Shown here: in pieces, positions 28,401 through 43,400 of the stretch
Layout of the letters: the number at the start of each line of letters is the position of its first letter
How positions within the stretch are numbered: position 1 is the first letter of the stretch
Source: Antedon mediterranea
Lineage: Eukaryota > Echinodermata > Crinoidea > Comatulida > Antedonidae
Direction: 5' to 3'
NCBI RefSeq assembly: GCF_964355755.1
Contig: NC_092674.1
Coordinates: forward strand, 29,872,001 to 29,936,000
Length of the DNA: 64,000 nt
The notes under the pieces: model-generated
Told to the model about the DNA's origin: nothing
What the model saw: only the letters and a program-made list of their open reading frames with translations
The model's database searches: none
Translations under genes and position numbers: made by a program

Positions 28401-31400
28401 TGTTATCAAAAATGATGTGTGATTTTATTGATGAGTACATGACAAGAATGACGACAATGGTGGATTCAGTGTAGGATGTGTGAAACTTGTGATTGACATC
28501 ATAACAATTTAAATGACAGTCAAAGCAGCTTACGGTAGGTGAAATAATGTCAGTTGACTACATTCCTCCTGTAACCACCCTTCCTAACTTTCTTGTACAG
28601 AGCTTTGAAGATTATGACAAAGAGAACATGGTAACACATATTAATTAATAGATTTAGAGGATCATGGAAAAGAGTGAATTTGTACAATGCTACAGTATAA
28701 GAGAGTGAATTTGTACACTGAATAAGAGACTGAATTTATACACTGCTATAAGAGAGTGTATTTGTACACTGAATAAGAGAGTGAATTTGTACACTGCTAT
28801 AAGAGAGTGTATTTGTACACTGAATAAGAGAGTGAATTTGTACACTGCTATAAGAGAGTGAATATGTACACTGAATAAGAGACTGAATTTGTACACTGCT
28901 ATAAAAGAGTGAATTTGTACATTGAATAAGAGAGTGAATTTGTACACTGAATAAGAGAGTGTATTTGTACACTGAATAAGAGAGTGAATTTCTACACTGC
29001 TATAAGAGAGTGTATTTGTACACTGAATAAGAGAGTGAATTTGTACACTGCTATAAAAGAGTGAATTTGTACACTGAATAAGAGACTGAATTTGTACACT
29101 GCTATAAGAGAGTGAATTTGTACATTGAATAAGAGTGAATTTGTACACTGATAAAAGAGACTGAATTTGTACACTGAATAAGAGAGTGAATTTGTACACT
29201 GCTATAAGAGAGTGAATTTGTACACTGCTATAAGAGAGTGAATTTGTACACTGCTATAAGAGAGTGAATTTGTACACTGCTATAAGAGAGTGAATTTGTA
29301 CACTGCTATAAAAGAGTGAATTTGTACACTGAATAAGAGAGTGAATTTGTACACTGCTATAAGAGAGTGAATTTGTACACTGCTATAAAAGAGTGAATTT
29401 GTACACTGAATAAGAGAGTGAATTTATACACTATTTAAGAGAGTGAATTTATACACTGTTTCAAGAGAGTACAGAATTTTAATATGAGAGAGAATTTATA
29501 CAATTTTTTTAACAAGACTGAATCTGTACACCGACTCAAAAAAGTGAATTGTACACTGTTTCAAGAGAGTACAGAGTGAACTTATACCTTGTTACAGAGT
29601 GAATTATGCCTATAATTAAACAGTATCATGTTACGTGATGAATGAGTCGATTTATTCATCAGTTTACATATAACACCTACACACTGTTATTGTTAATCTA
29701 TATGCCAATCAATAGTCAATATTAATCAAGTTCTTGACCACCAAATCATGTTCTTAATCTTAAGCTCTGTCTACACTATCAAACTAGTGTTATGTGTTCA
29801 AATATGGTAGTGATATGCCTAAATATGGGAGTGATATGACATCATGTCCATATATGGGCACATAACATTTTTTTTGTCACATAAAGTTTGATAGCGTAGA
29901 CAGAGCTTTATATTCATATCATCCTTTCTTTGATTTCCATTTTTTTCTTTACTGTTTTAAAATCATTACTCCATCAAACCCCTTTTGATATTTCTTTTTT
30001 TGGTTATCTTACAGTAGGATATTTTATGGATCATTTTTATGTGTAAAGCAGCATATAAATCAAACCTACTGTAGCTTAAAATCTGAAAATAGTTCAATCA
30101 CATGGTTGTTAGAGCAAGGATCAGAGTCATATAAAATCCAGGAGGTAGAGTACAAGAAAGTACTGGTCCACCACCACATCGTCTTTGATGACCCATTTTG
30201 AAAAGGTCGATGACATCAAGATTTGACCTAGTTACATTGTTTCAAAGATATATAGTAAGTGATCAAAAGGTATGACAAAAATATGCAGTGTGTAGTCTAC
30301 TGGGAATGTGTATACTAAACATTAATGTTGTTTACACTTGGCTAAGTCTCCACCATATTCCATTAAGCATTGCTAACACCACTAATTGTGGTTATCAACA
30401 TTGACGTCTTCATTCTCATTTTGGCAAATGCAATTTAAGTAACGTTTTAGCTACACATAGCCAAAAATATCTTAAATATTACATACAGTGAAACAATCTG
30501 TATCTTTTTGTCAACATATACAGATCAACAAGTTGGCGTGAATGCGTCAATGATTGGTGAGGTGTGCTTACGCATTTAATTATTTTAAGACAGATACTAA
30601 CAATTAAGTTGCATATTACAAACCACTCCAGTCTAATATTTGAGTTTTTACCTCCATGGTTTAATATTGCATCCTGTATCCTCACTCAGAACAATGTTTA
30701 GATTTTTTTCTCAAAAGCATGTGATAGCCCTGCTAAATGTTATCCATGTATATCTGTGTCAGATATTATTTTGTTGACTTGTCTCTGATGAATACTAGTT
30801 TAATTTACAATCTAAATGTTTAAAATATTATTTTAGATATATGAAACATAGGGCCTGTTTCTGCTGCAACTGCTCAAAATACGGTATAAAAATACGGTAT
30901 AAAATACGGTATTTTTTATACCGTATTTTTTAGTACCCCGTTTCTGCTAACAATACTTCTTGGGTGGTCGTGTTAAATTTCATCTTTTTTACCCCAATTG
31001 CCATTCATTTATTTGATCGATAATTAAAAGTCGCAATAAAGGAAGTTTTACGTTTCACTTTCAACAGCCTAGCCCTAGTGATAGAGATGTTGTGAGAGCA
31101 CAGAAAGCATCGTAATGGGGACAATTAATTCGTTCCCTCCCCGAGTTATTGTATTTTGCAATGTTGTACTGCTTTCGCAGGCTCTTCAGCTTTGAGTTTA
31201 CTTGCTTTGGAGACCAGTCTATTCCATTACTCCTGCTTTATTTTTTTAGAAATGTCTTTATAAATGTGGTTGTCCCTTTTATTACCTTTTAGTTGGCCAG
31301 ACATTTTAGCTTCCCCACACACATTTATTTAGTAAAATTGTGACGTCTTCGCTCCACATTTTCGCCGAATATATCTATACACGTGTGTAAAGCAGCTGAC

Positions 31401-34400
31401 AGCGACAGAAATAAAAACACGAATGTTGACCTTTTGTCATGTAAAAAAAAAAATACGGTATTTTTTATTGGCAGCAGAAACGGGTACAAAAAATACGGTA
31501 TAAATTTGTAAATACCGTATTTTATCCACAAATTTTGTGGGGAAAATACGGTATACAAAATACGGTATATTTTTTATGAGCGCAGTTTCTGCTGCCAAAA
31601 ATATACCGTATATATACGGTATTCAAAAAATACCGTATAATATACGGTATTTAGTTGGCAGCAGAAACAGGGCCATAGAGAACATTATATTAGGGTTCAC
31701 AAACTCACTATTATAATAGTAAAGATATATGTGAGATGTATGTGAACTTGATGGCCTTGTGGGAATAAAAAGAATGTAAACTACAAAATAGATGAATACA
31801 TTCCATTTCATAATTCCTCAAAAACTTTTGCAATTTATTTTCTGGCTTTAAGTTCTTCAGTATTTTAGGTGATTAGTTTCTAGTTCTATTAAAACTAATT
31901 GTTGCGCATGATTTGAATAACAATTTACTAATAGGTTTTTTTTTAATAGCAAGCAAAGTGTAACCTACCTTTTTTTCAAGGCATGTGTAACATACTATAT
32001 AGATCTTGGAGTTAAATAAAAATATTTTTTATGATTCAAAAATATTAACAAAACAAAGAAAAATAAACAAATCTTCTTTTCTTTTTGATACTGTATGTTA
32101 TATAAATTTGTAATTCATAAAACGTCGCAATTAAAATAAATTTCAAAAAAAAATTGTTTAAAGCCTGTATTAAAGAATAACAATGATTTTCATAGTTTAA
32201 AAAGTAAGATATTTTTTATTACATATAACTTAAGGTCATGTTTTGGAGGTCATAGGTCATGATAATATCCTTTTAACCTTTTTACCAACAAACTTTCCTG
32301 TTTTCCAGGATCTTCTTATTGTTTTTACAGTAAGATTAGGGAACTTTCGAAAACAGGCTTCGCGCCAGTGTGCGACGCGAAACTGAGTGTGCAATTTACA
32401 GGCAACGCGATTTAGCCGATTTGGCGTTAAGTGGAGGGAGGCAACGCGGAACTGTATCTGATTTGCGCGTCCCGTCTAACATGCGTCACTATTGTTTGTA
32501 TGCAATACAGTGACAAACAGCAGCTTGTTCACAGTGGATGCGAATTGGAAATTTAAACACATAAAGTAAAAACATATTTTCTCAGTTATTCGGTTCTTGT
32601 AAAGCGCTTTGATATTTGTAAAGTCGCTATAAAAATGATAATGTTATATGTTTACTGTATATGGTAATATTATATTTAATCTCTTTCTGATGATGTTATT
32701 ATCCTGCTTGAAATTAGCTTAAATTTTAAAACTGTATTGCATTATTCTTGGTAATTGCCCTTACTTTATAATATATTTCAAACTGAATATAAAAATATAA
32801 AACTCATTCAAAAATATTTCTTTTCTTCAGAGCCAAACACAATGGGATTACAAATATTATTATTACAAGACTGAAATCAGACTACCTATCTACAAACAAT
32901 TATTTTTGTATTTTACTTTCTCCTGAAAAAAAAGAAAGATTTACTGAATTGCTTCCAACTGATTTTAAAAATTATGTAAAGCTCTGTCTAGTGTGATGTG
33001 CCAAAATATGGTAGTGATATGACATCATCGTGGCTATATATGGAAACATTACAATTTTTTGTCACTTAACATTTTATAAGTGTAGACAGAGCTTTAGAAA
33101 ATGGCCAAATATCCCACAAAAAAAAGAAGAAAGAAGAAGCGTGCTATTAAAATAATTGCATAAACAAGTTTCAAGAGTAAGCAGAATAGAATAATATTGG
33201 TTCTAATTGATTTTTAATTGTGAGAATACTTTTTAAGTTTCTACAGAAAAAAATCTACAGATACCACATACATAGTCTCTTAATGTTATTGTAAAAGATC
33301 ACATACATCTGATATGCAGCATTAAAGCATGGAGGTAAACTGACAATTATTAATTACTGAATTTCACATTAAAGATTAAGGGTGTCTTCTTGGAAACATG
33401 CATTTGATTTCATAAACATGTAACTTTCCCATAATCCCCTTCTTCCTTTAATGAAACTCTACTTTCTATTTTAATTCCGGAGCTACCTTTATTAAGACCC
33501 AAAATTATTGAATTCTTTGGAAATATTATAATTTGTTTACCTATTGTTCTTTCCATTGAATCCAAATTAATTTAAGTATTAAAAGTTTTGTGTATAGTAG
33601 GTAAAGCTCTGTATACATTATTAAACTAGTTTGACAACAAAAATTGTGATGTGCCCAAATATGGTAGTGATATGCTTAAATATGGTAGTGATATGACATC
33701 ATCATGTCTATTTAAGGGCACATCATATTTTTGTTGTCACATAAACTTTGATGGTGTAGACAGAGCTTAAGATTCCTTTTTTATTTTCTCATCTGATTTT
33801 TTTGGTACTTTCCCTTTTGTATTTTGTCATAAATCATTAAAACTTTGTGTAACCACCCACATGTATTAACATCATTATGTGAATACTGTATTATGTAATG
33901 TTATAATCTTACAATTCTGTCTATAAAATTTAAATCCAAATTCGCTCCTCTCAAATCGACAGGTAGCGTTCCAGATCCACGGAGTGGTGACAGAAAAAGC
34001 AATGTCACCAGCTTTCGTCCATTGACAAATAAGCCAATTATCATCTGTAATTACATTTTGAATTATCACTTTAATTAGACTTTTATACCCCACGTTTCTT
34101 ACTGAATATAATAACCATCTAATATATTCTAATTATAGATTCAATTTAAAGTTTGTAATAATTAGAATTGTTAAATGAAAATGACAGTGAAATGTTGTCT
34201 CATGACAGGCATGGGATTGGTTCTTAATTAACGATCAACGATTAAATTTATGAGAATTCTAATTGGAGATAGGTGGTGAACTCTGGTGGGGTTCTTCTTC
34301 TTCATGTACCATGTCCTTCAAAAACGTTGGCGGTTATGGCTTTCAAGATAGTCCGGTTCTTAACCTTTTCAACATTACAGTTTGAGTTCTTTCTTTTGCA

Positions 34401-37400
34401 ATCCTTTCTATAAACATAGCTCTTTGATTTAAGCTAGGGCTTACCTTTACAAGTTAAGTGTTTTAATGGCTATGATTTGATGTAGATTGTTTGATGATGT
34501 CATTTATGCCTTTTAAAAATGTATTTAATTATTTTTAAGCTCAATTGCAACAATAGTATACTGTAATAAAATAGATTCTGATCAGTGATACATTTTTATT
34601 TTTATAAATAACAAGTAAAGAAATCTTGCATACATTTCATTCCATTTATTTAACAAAATATTTAGGACTTCTAAAGAGACAATGGAATCAGCCTGGTAGT
34701 CGGAGGAAAATTCTGTTTTTTTTTTAAATGTTCATACACTTATACATTTTGTACTGTATGGAATTTGGAATGTATTGGTGTGCATGATTCTATTCATAAA
34801 CACTACACCAATTTTCCACAATTCTTTTTATCCGGAATCTGCAGAAGCTTTGTGTGAATATAGCCTAATATTGTACGCTACACATATTCCTGAAACACTA
34901 AAGAAATAAAACCTAAAAAATATATATGCTTAAGTTCCAAATCATCTCTTTATTAACGAGTTATTATCTATAAATACCAGCAACATTTTGCTTAAGCTCT
35001 TAAAATAAAGGAGAACAAAGAAGAATCATTTTGAACTCCTGCAATCATGAATATTTTAAAACAAACATACTGTACTGCTGACCATAAAGAGAAAATAATA
35101 TAGACAAGGTTATAGACCAAATTTAGGACAGCAGTTTTTTATATTAAGATTTTAACCAGCCTGTTATTGCAAAATAAAACACATTTAAAAATCATTGTTT
35201 AAAATAATCAAATATTAATAAAATCTATTTTTCTAAAGATAAAATATAACATACAGTATTTATATTTAATCAAGTAAGAAATATGAAAAATATCAAAAAG
35301 TCATACCTTTTTTCCGAAGTTTAAAAGCGATGTTTAAATTAGGTATATACTAAAAATCACTAAATACAAGACACCACTTTTACTTAAAATTCATTACAAA
35401 ATCAAAATGAGTTGAGTAGTGAGTGCAGAGAAAGATTTCAGATGACCCTTGCATTGTGTACTAAGCTAGTATTACCTCATATCTCAAGGACTATTATCAT
35501 AAAAACATCGACTAACTACAAAAGCAAAAAGGAAACAAGTCAATATGGGTAATGAATAAACATAAAGAAGAGACACTGCTGCATTTAACAACAACCACAT
35601 GGTATATTGGTAAATTGGACCATAGCATCCTGTAGTAGGGCGTTCCAGTTTATATAGGCGGAACGCATGTGGCTTGAACAAATGAACACAGTAAATTTTG
35701 TGTAAAATTCATGAACATTTTGTAAAATCACGGAATTCACATTTTTAACACATTTGCTACAAATGAACACAGTGAATTTGGTGTAGAAATCATGAAATAT
35801 GCTTACTGTGTAAAAACCGCTGAAATCACTGTTTTTGTACCTAATCTCACTGATTCGCGCATGCGCTAGGTCCTTATCTTATCACAATATCCTCGTAAAG
35901 ACGTATTACGAGATGAAGGGGAAATAAGCAACTACTTTATATCATCAGAAAAGTGACTAACAAATTAATTCAAACTATATGGTTCTAATGGAGTTTAAAT
36001 CTAACAATATCTACCCTACTGTAAGTGGGTGTGTCCTGTATCACCCAATATAATAACATACTCAATCAACCACTGTGCCCAGAGGAGAGGAATGTGTGCC
36101 CCTTTGACAAATATCTGTCCTCTTTGTGGTTGCCTTGGATACTCCAGAAAAAGCAATACAGTACACGCACTTAAATAATACTGTTATACTCCTATGTTAT
36201 ATAATATTTTTCAGAAGAAATTATTACCTACCAGATCATCATCAAGAAGTTCTTTACTTTCCTTCAAAATTCCTTTTTGAATGTAAAGTGTACTTGTTAC
36301 AATGTTATCCGTTTAACCCGTCACCTCAAGCAATTTTTAGAGTATAATATGGTTATAATATCTCGTTCTCAGAATTAGCCTAGCAGCCTGACCTAACAGC
36401 AAGAGGGTACAAGTAGATTATTAGCACTAAAGTTCTCTGCATTCTCCACATAGCTTTCTCCCTATGCACAAATCAACAGAGAAATAAATCTAACGAGATA
36501 GCATAACTAACAGTAAAATAACTGTCTAGAGTAGAGTACTCACCAGGAAAAGCTATTCATGATTGTTAAAAAAAACAACATAGCTAGTCAAAGCATTATT
36601 TTAGTTGTACAGATATTAGTATTGTAGGCATCTGCTCAGATAGATACAGTGTGGAAGCTGTCTGTGCTATAGCAACAATGTGATTAGGCCTACTATACAA
36701 ACCGTTTAATACATTTGTAACAGATTCTGGCGCTATTAAGATTTCCTAGTAACCAAGTTCAAAGGTCAAACTAGCTCACAGTCTAATTAAAATAGTGTTG
36801 GTTGTTTTATGCTGGTACTACATCTGTTTATCGGTTCCAATCAAAGATTTTAAATTGCTTTATTTCGAATTACCAATGGCAAACTGTATAGTAGCATTAG
36901 GAAAATAACAAAATATGACGATTCGTATATAATTTAGTGTGTTAGTGAGGGAACACATTTTTGGAATAGGATGGAGGAAGTTTGGGGGAGGGGGAGGGGG
37001 TTGCACCCCTTACAAGTCTAAACCTCATGAATAAATATTATTAGCTTATGAAAGTTTTGACATACTGTAAAAACTCACTATGTCCGTGACCTTTTTGTTT
37101 TAGTTTTGTTATGATCAACTTTTAGAGGATAAGTACAAAAACAATACCATGCCCACAACTACGGTATGTCAATTATGATATTATTTTAAACAGGAAAGTT
37201 TATCAAGAAATGACTAAGCAATCTTGTTCAAGGATATTCTACAAAGCACCTACTACTGTATACCCTCATAGGTCTTGTTTCTTTTGCAGTGGAATACTAT
37301 ATGGTTACTGTACTGTAAGTTACAAACTAATTACAGCCTTATTTGTTATCTCATTACACAATTCTTCTAAAGCTCTGTCTCCACTATCAAACTAGTTTGA

Positions 37401-40400
37401 CAAAAAGTGTGATGTGACCAAATTTGGTAGTGATATGCTTAAACATGGTAGTGATATGACATCATCATGTCCATACTGTATATGGGCACATCACATTAAT
37501 ATCACACAATAAAAAACGCAAACTGAACCATATTTTAATTCTAGATCAGTGGGACATACAGACAAACTTAAACTTATACTAGACAAAAAGTAAAACATTA
37601 CAAGCTAAAAAAATGTGTGGTATTGGTACTGATTGACATGTGGGATCTCAATATAAAAAAATATACAGATTATTTATTTAAAAAATATAGTTTATTTAAA
37701 AAATATAGTCATTAGATCCGAAAGGAAATAATATGATTAAAGATTAAAAAAAACAACTGTTAAAAATACTTAATATTTTTCCTTACAGTAAGTTCTTACA
37801 TACTGGTAATAAAGATGGCATAATGGGTAAACAAGTTTATTCCTACAGTAATCAATGACAAAAAGATTAATAAAACTTGAAAAATCATTAAATTTATTAC
37901 ACAAAATAAGTTTTCAGTGATAGGTAGCCACAAAGATATAAAATGGTCCGAAAAAAGATATTCAATAATTATTAATATAATAAATTTGCTACAAAAAGTA
38001 CTCTTATTTATTTGAAACTTGTAAATAAAGTCAAAACAAGCAAAAGTAAATCCATAGGACACGCCTGGTATTAATGAGCAGACAAACAGATTTGTAATCA
38101 GACAATAATACAATACAAACAGGTAGTCAGTGTTTGTTTTTGTTTTTTTTCAGAAAAGTGTGTCTAGGATTTAGAAATAGAATTTGAGAAATACATTTAT
38201 GCCAAATGTTTAACTGTATATAGATATTTATTTGTTGTAACTTTTAAATACCATACTATACAGATTTATAAAGCGCTTTAAAAAAAAAATAGAAGCGCTG
38301 TACATTAGTTAGAGCAGTATACAAAGACAATTAGAAAGTCTAAATTATTCCTTAGGGAAAAAATATTGTCTACTTTTCTATTGTTTAAACATTGTTCATG
38401 TATTTTAAACTGCAGTGTATTAACAAAGAGTTTCTGAGTTTTATTTTTATTTGAATTAGACCAATAAAAGATGAATTGAATTGAAATGTTAAAAAAGGTA
38501 TATAATATAGTATTTAAACAAAGCTTGTTTTGCTAGAAATATTTGCTAGAAATATTTACCAGAATACATTTTTTTAAAAGTTCCAAGAAAATAACACTAC
38601 AGTAGTCTAGTAGTAGAATAGCAGCCGGGAATAATTTTGCCAATGTAGCAAAAAGCTACAGTATACAAAACAACCTTATTGCTACACATTTCTCAAATTG
38701 TGTAGCAAAAAATACAATACTAAACTATGTTTCTGGACTAAAAAATCAGTTTGATTTAGCAATATTGCTAAACAAAATTTTGAAATGAAATTTGTCCCCA
38801 CTAGGTCATCAAAATATTGAACATATCTGGATTGATCATACAGTAATAAAAAACTTCTCCATCTCCATGGATTGATAAGTTAATATAGTTAGTTTAGTTA
38901 ATTGTATTAAAAGACTAGATAAATATGATTGAGTCTCTCACCAATTTCATGGAATTGACTTCTAAATTGGAAGAACACTGCTGTAAATATTAATATTAAT
39001 AACAATATCAAAATGACATATTTAACTATGAAGACACCAACATCGGTAAACATCCAGGTTTTTTTGTATATGCTGCACATGATTTCCAAGTATCTGTACT
39101 CTCCTATTAGACATAATACTAGGAAAAACTAATTACGAAACGAACAATTGCATAACATTTTGCATGTAAATAGATAAATGTAATGGCCAATTTTGGGTAA
39201 TTTAAATAATGAATATATTGCTTGAATCTCTTTCATTGCTAAGTCATACAGTACAGTTTAATGGTAATTTGTCAACAAGTAGGCCGACTGTGTACTGTTG
39301 ACTTGAACCTGGTCCTATTCATTTGACATTTATTTATTTTTTACTTTTAACTACAAATAGAACCCTTTCTTTTTTTGGAAACCACTATTCAGGGGACACT
39401 TTCCTGTGATGTAGGGAACTAATGTTGTATATGTTTCAACACCATGGTTATATCCCTATTCATTTTTGTTGGTACTAAATGTAGAGGACCTACAGTGTAT
39501 TATGTAACTGTTAATTATATTTTATGTAGAGGGCAGTAAACATGTTGCAATACTAAAGATGTCATACAACATGGGGGCAGCAGACAGAAATAATACTTTA
39601 CCAAATTAAGCATAGTGTACATTAAACATGATGTTTATTCCAACATTGTTGAAAATAAAAATCAAGTTATCCTCTCATCTTTTATTAATTATGCATTTAT
39701 ATATTTGTATTCAGATGGAGAGCAATAAATAAAACTAGACAAACACGTTTAATGGTAGCTCAGTATTATTGTAACCCCAGAAGTTATAGGTCACGCTATA
39801 GAGGGCGTTCATAAAGAGAACCTCGTGGGTTGAAGAGGTAGGTGTGATACATCATGGCGATGTACAGTAAGGTGTATAATAACCCAATAGAGGATTAAAT
39901 TTAAAGAGCTGGATGTTGAGATTGTTTATTGACTACTGTTGTACTACCACTAATTACTATCAGTATCACAGGTTACATTATCACTCTAATGAATAATAAG
40001 ACAAACATACAATAATGCAGTTTATAATAGCTGATGGTAATGCAGATAATAAAAATAATATTTCTATTTCCTAAATACGGCCAAAGGTCACAAAGAAGTA
40101 CTTATTAATTAGAATGTATTTAGATACAGCTTGCATACATTAAAACTTGAAACAGAAAAAACCCTAAACAAAAATCCATGAACTAAACACCCTAAGAGTT
40201 CCTCAAAATCACATGGAAAAGTAAGATTCATTTGTATTCATCATAGGCAAGGTCAGTAAAGTTCAGTCTACAATATCAAACTACTTTGTGCCAATATTGT
40301 TAGTGATATGCCAATATAGTAGTGATATGCCCAAATATACTGTAGTAGTAGTGATATGACATCATCATGTCTATACATGGTCACATCACATTTTTATGTT

Positions 40401-43400
40401 AAAAGTTTGATAGTGTAGACAGAGTTTAATGTGAATTACACTATAGAAAATTAAATTGACTTGACCTAACAAAGGTCAATAGTTCAACACTGGCGGTGGT
40501 GTCCTACTTCAAGAATGTACACATTTATGTGGTACTGAATAAACTGAAAAGGTTTATAGGTCAGAGATTACAAAATGAGTTGCAATGAATGCAAATATTA
40601 TACAAATAAACGACAATAGGAACAGGAAGCTTTACTTTATCAGAGTTGTAGGTCAAAGGTTAAAAGTTAAATTGTTGTTATATTTTATTAATCATCATCC
40701 TTATTTATGTTGTTGATATTGACTCGGTTGAGAAAAAAAATCTAGCTTGGGCCTTGCCTTACCCCTCTTACTTACCCCTATCAGCTAGCCTAGGCCTTCA
40801 TAAAAATATTATGAAATAGTGTTGCAAACAAAGAATATCCATTAATTAAAAAGGTTTATGGAAAATATTTGGTTTGTTTTATTACATAGTTTGAATAGTA
40901 ACAATTTTGGACAATTTCCCCTAAGTAATATGAGTGTTCTAAATAAGGAGTTCTTCGGTAATTAATCATTTAAAAAGTAGGTTTTCTGTGACAGAAAACA
41001 AATTCCAATTATAAAAATAAAGTACATTTTCAAACTAAAGACAATAAAAACACAAAGACGATGATGATGCTTAGCATGTGGTTTAAGTATTAACTTATAT
41101 TAAGATTGATCCTAAAGGATAAAGGAAGCATTGGATTAATGTTCACCTTTATTAAAGTATTATTGATCACATCCTATGCAATATAACAACCAAACACCCT
41201 CTAGTCTGAATACAGTAAGTCTCCCTTTAATAGTAGAATCCATCCTTTATGAAACCCCTATACAGTGGACATCACTAGGGGTAAATATGTTTTAACACCC
41301 CCTATTAAACCCCTATACAGTGGACATCACTAGGGGTAAATGTGTTTTAACACCCCCTATTAAACCCCTATACAGTGGACATCACTAGGGGTAAATGTGT
41401 TTTAACACCCCCTATTAAACCCCTATACAGTGGACATCACTAGGGGTAAATATGTTTTAACACCCCCTATTAAACCCCTATACAGTGGACATCACTAGGG
41501 GTAAATATGTTTTAACACCCCCTATTAAACCCCTATACAGTGGACATCACTAGGGGTAAATATATGTTTTAACACCCCCTATTAAACCCCTATACAGTGG
41601 ACATCACTAGGGGTAAATATGTTTTAACACCCCCTATTAAACCCCTATACAGTGGACATCACTAGGGGTAAATATGTTTTAACACCCCCTATTAAACCCC
41701 TATACAGTGGACATCACTAGGGGTAAATATGTTTTAACACCCCCTATTAAACCCCTATACAGTGGACACCACTAGAGGTAAATATGTTTTAATACCCCCT
41801 ATTAAACCCCTATACAGTGGACACCACTAGGGGTAAATATATGTTTTAATAAACAGAGAATCTACCTATCAGGAAATTCAGTACAAATCAACTAAATAAT
41901 CATTTCGCTCTTTTCCCATAAACACTGTAATTACTGTATATAAAATACATTTACAGAGGGAAGTCCCCTATAATTCCAGGTTTCTAAAGTTACTATTGAC
42001 GCTTTACAGTATATTGTTCCTGTCGAATATAAAAAAGGATTATATATACTGTAGTTATTTTATGAGCCCTCTATTAGAGCGCTACTTCTGTTAGGGCGCT
42101 ACTGTACTTCTGTTAGAGCGCTACTGTACTTCTGTTAGGGCGCTACTGTACTTCTGTTAGGGAGTACTTCTGTTAGGGAGTACTTCTGTTAGGGAGTACT
42201 TCTGTTAGGGAGTACTTCTGTTAGGGAGTACTTCTGTTAGCGAGTACTTCTGTTAGCGAGTACTTCTGTTAGCGAGTACTTCTGATTAGAGCCTACTGGG
42301 AGCAGCGACTTGGAAAATAACAACTTCTTGCTGTGAGGAAGTAACTGAATCATACATTTTTTCTTTAAAATATAATTATAATAATATAATAAAATAATAA
42401 TTATGGCCAATACTCAACTTAACTCTCTACTACAGAACATGGCTCACAAGACTGTTTCATTGTCAACAACATTTCGTCTTTTCATGTTGTGTGAATTACT
42501 ATTAGACTGCAAAAATTAACAGGACTATTAGTATTTTTAAATATCTGGTTTAAAATGATGTATACATATGGTTTAAACACCTAATGTACAGTACTTGTTT
42601 GCGTTAACAAAACTAAATGTCATAAAGTTCATTGTGACTGACGAATACCTGTACTGTAACTGAAAGTAAAATTAAGTAAATTAAAGACTCTCTGGAAAAC
42701 AGAAACAGTCCTAAAAGAAGTATTTTTATATGTTCCCAAATTCTTACTATTCAAAGTGCATTAAGAAGTAATAGACTTGAGTTGACTGATAAACATTGAA
42801 ACCAATTCATATATGTACTATCATTATAATTCTAGTTTTACTGTATGTTAAAACATTAATTTCATATTAAATCATAGTAGATCGGACACCTGGAGGTTAA
42901 CATGCTTGCCTTCCAATCCCAAGGTCCAGGGTTCAATTCAGTTCTACTCCACTCTGTAAGCCTGTTTAGTTAATTTCTTTCTTTAATTTCCAATATCGTC
43001 ATTAAGTGGAGCTGTAGCTTGGTGGTTAACATGCTCAACTCATAAGACTGTACTTCTACTCTTTTCCTTAGAGTAACACTTAGTTATATCAATAATTGTC
43101 AATTTACTTGCTGTCGGATGTGTTATAATTAAAACATTTGTAAATATTTATTATATCTATCAGTATTACACATTTAATAATAATACACTGGATTTATAAA
43201 GTGCCTAATGTTGTGAAACCCCTAAGCGCTGTACATATTAATATTAATTAGTTTACCCGGTCATTTTGTAGTTGATGTGTCTTTACCTTATACAGAACCA
43301 TGTACCCATTTGTTGTCATTTTGTTGTTGATGTGTCTTTACCTTATACAGTACCATGTACCCATTTGTACTCGGTGGAGAGAGGCAAACGTAAGTAAACA

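Noticed and set aside
28690-29199. 169-codon minus-strand ORF (MYKFTLLFSVQIQS repeated)
   Set aside because: It is the translation of the minisatellite unit; other frames are also open, and there is no start context or family.
37796-38113. 105-codon minus-strand hydrophobic ORF
   Set aside because: AT-rich intronic sequence; Phe/Ile/Leu-rich translation is expected by composition and no family is visible.
41250-41860. CRISPR-like direct repeats
   Set aside because: Units are contiguous with no unique spacers, and the genome is eukaryotic.
42090-42290. Telomere-like GTTAGGG words
   Set aside because: TTAGGG occurs only as part of a 15-21 bp unit and never as a tandem hexamer.
42876-43070. 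tRNA genes
   Set aside because: A- and B-box-like words are present but no cloverleaf with acceptor pairing; better explained as SINE heads.
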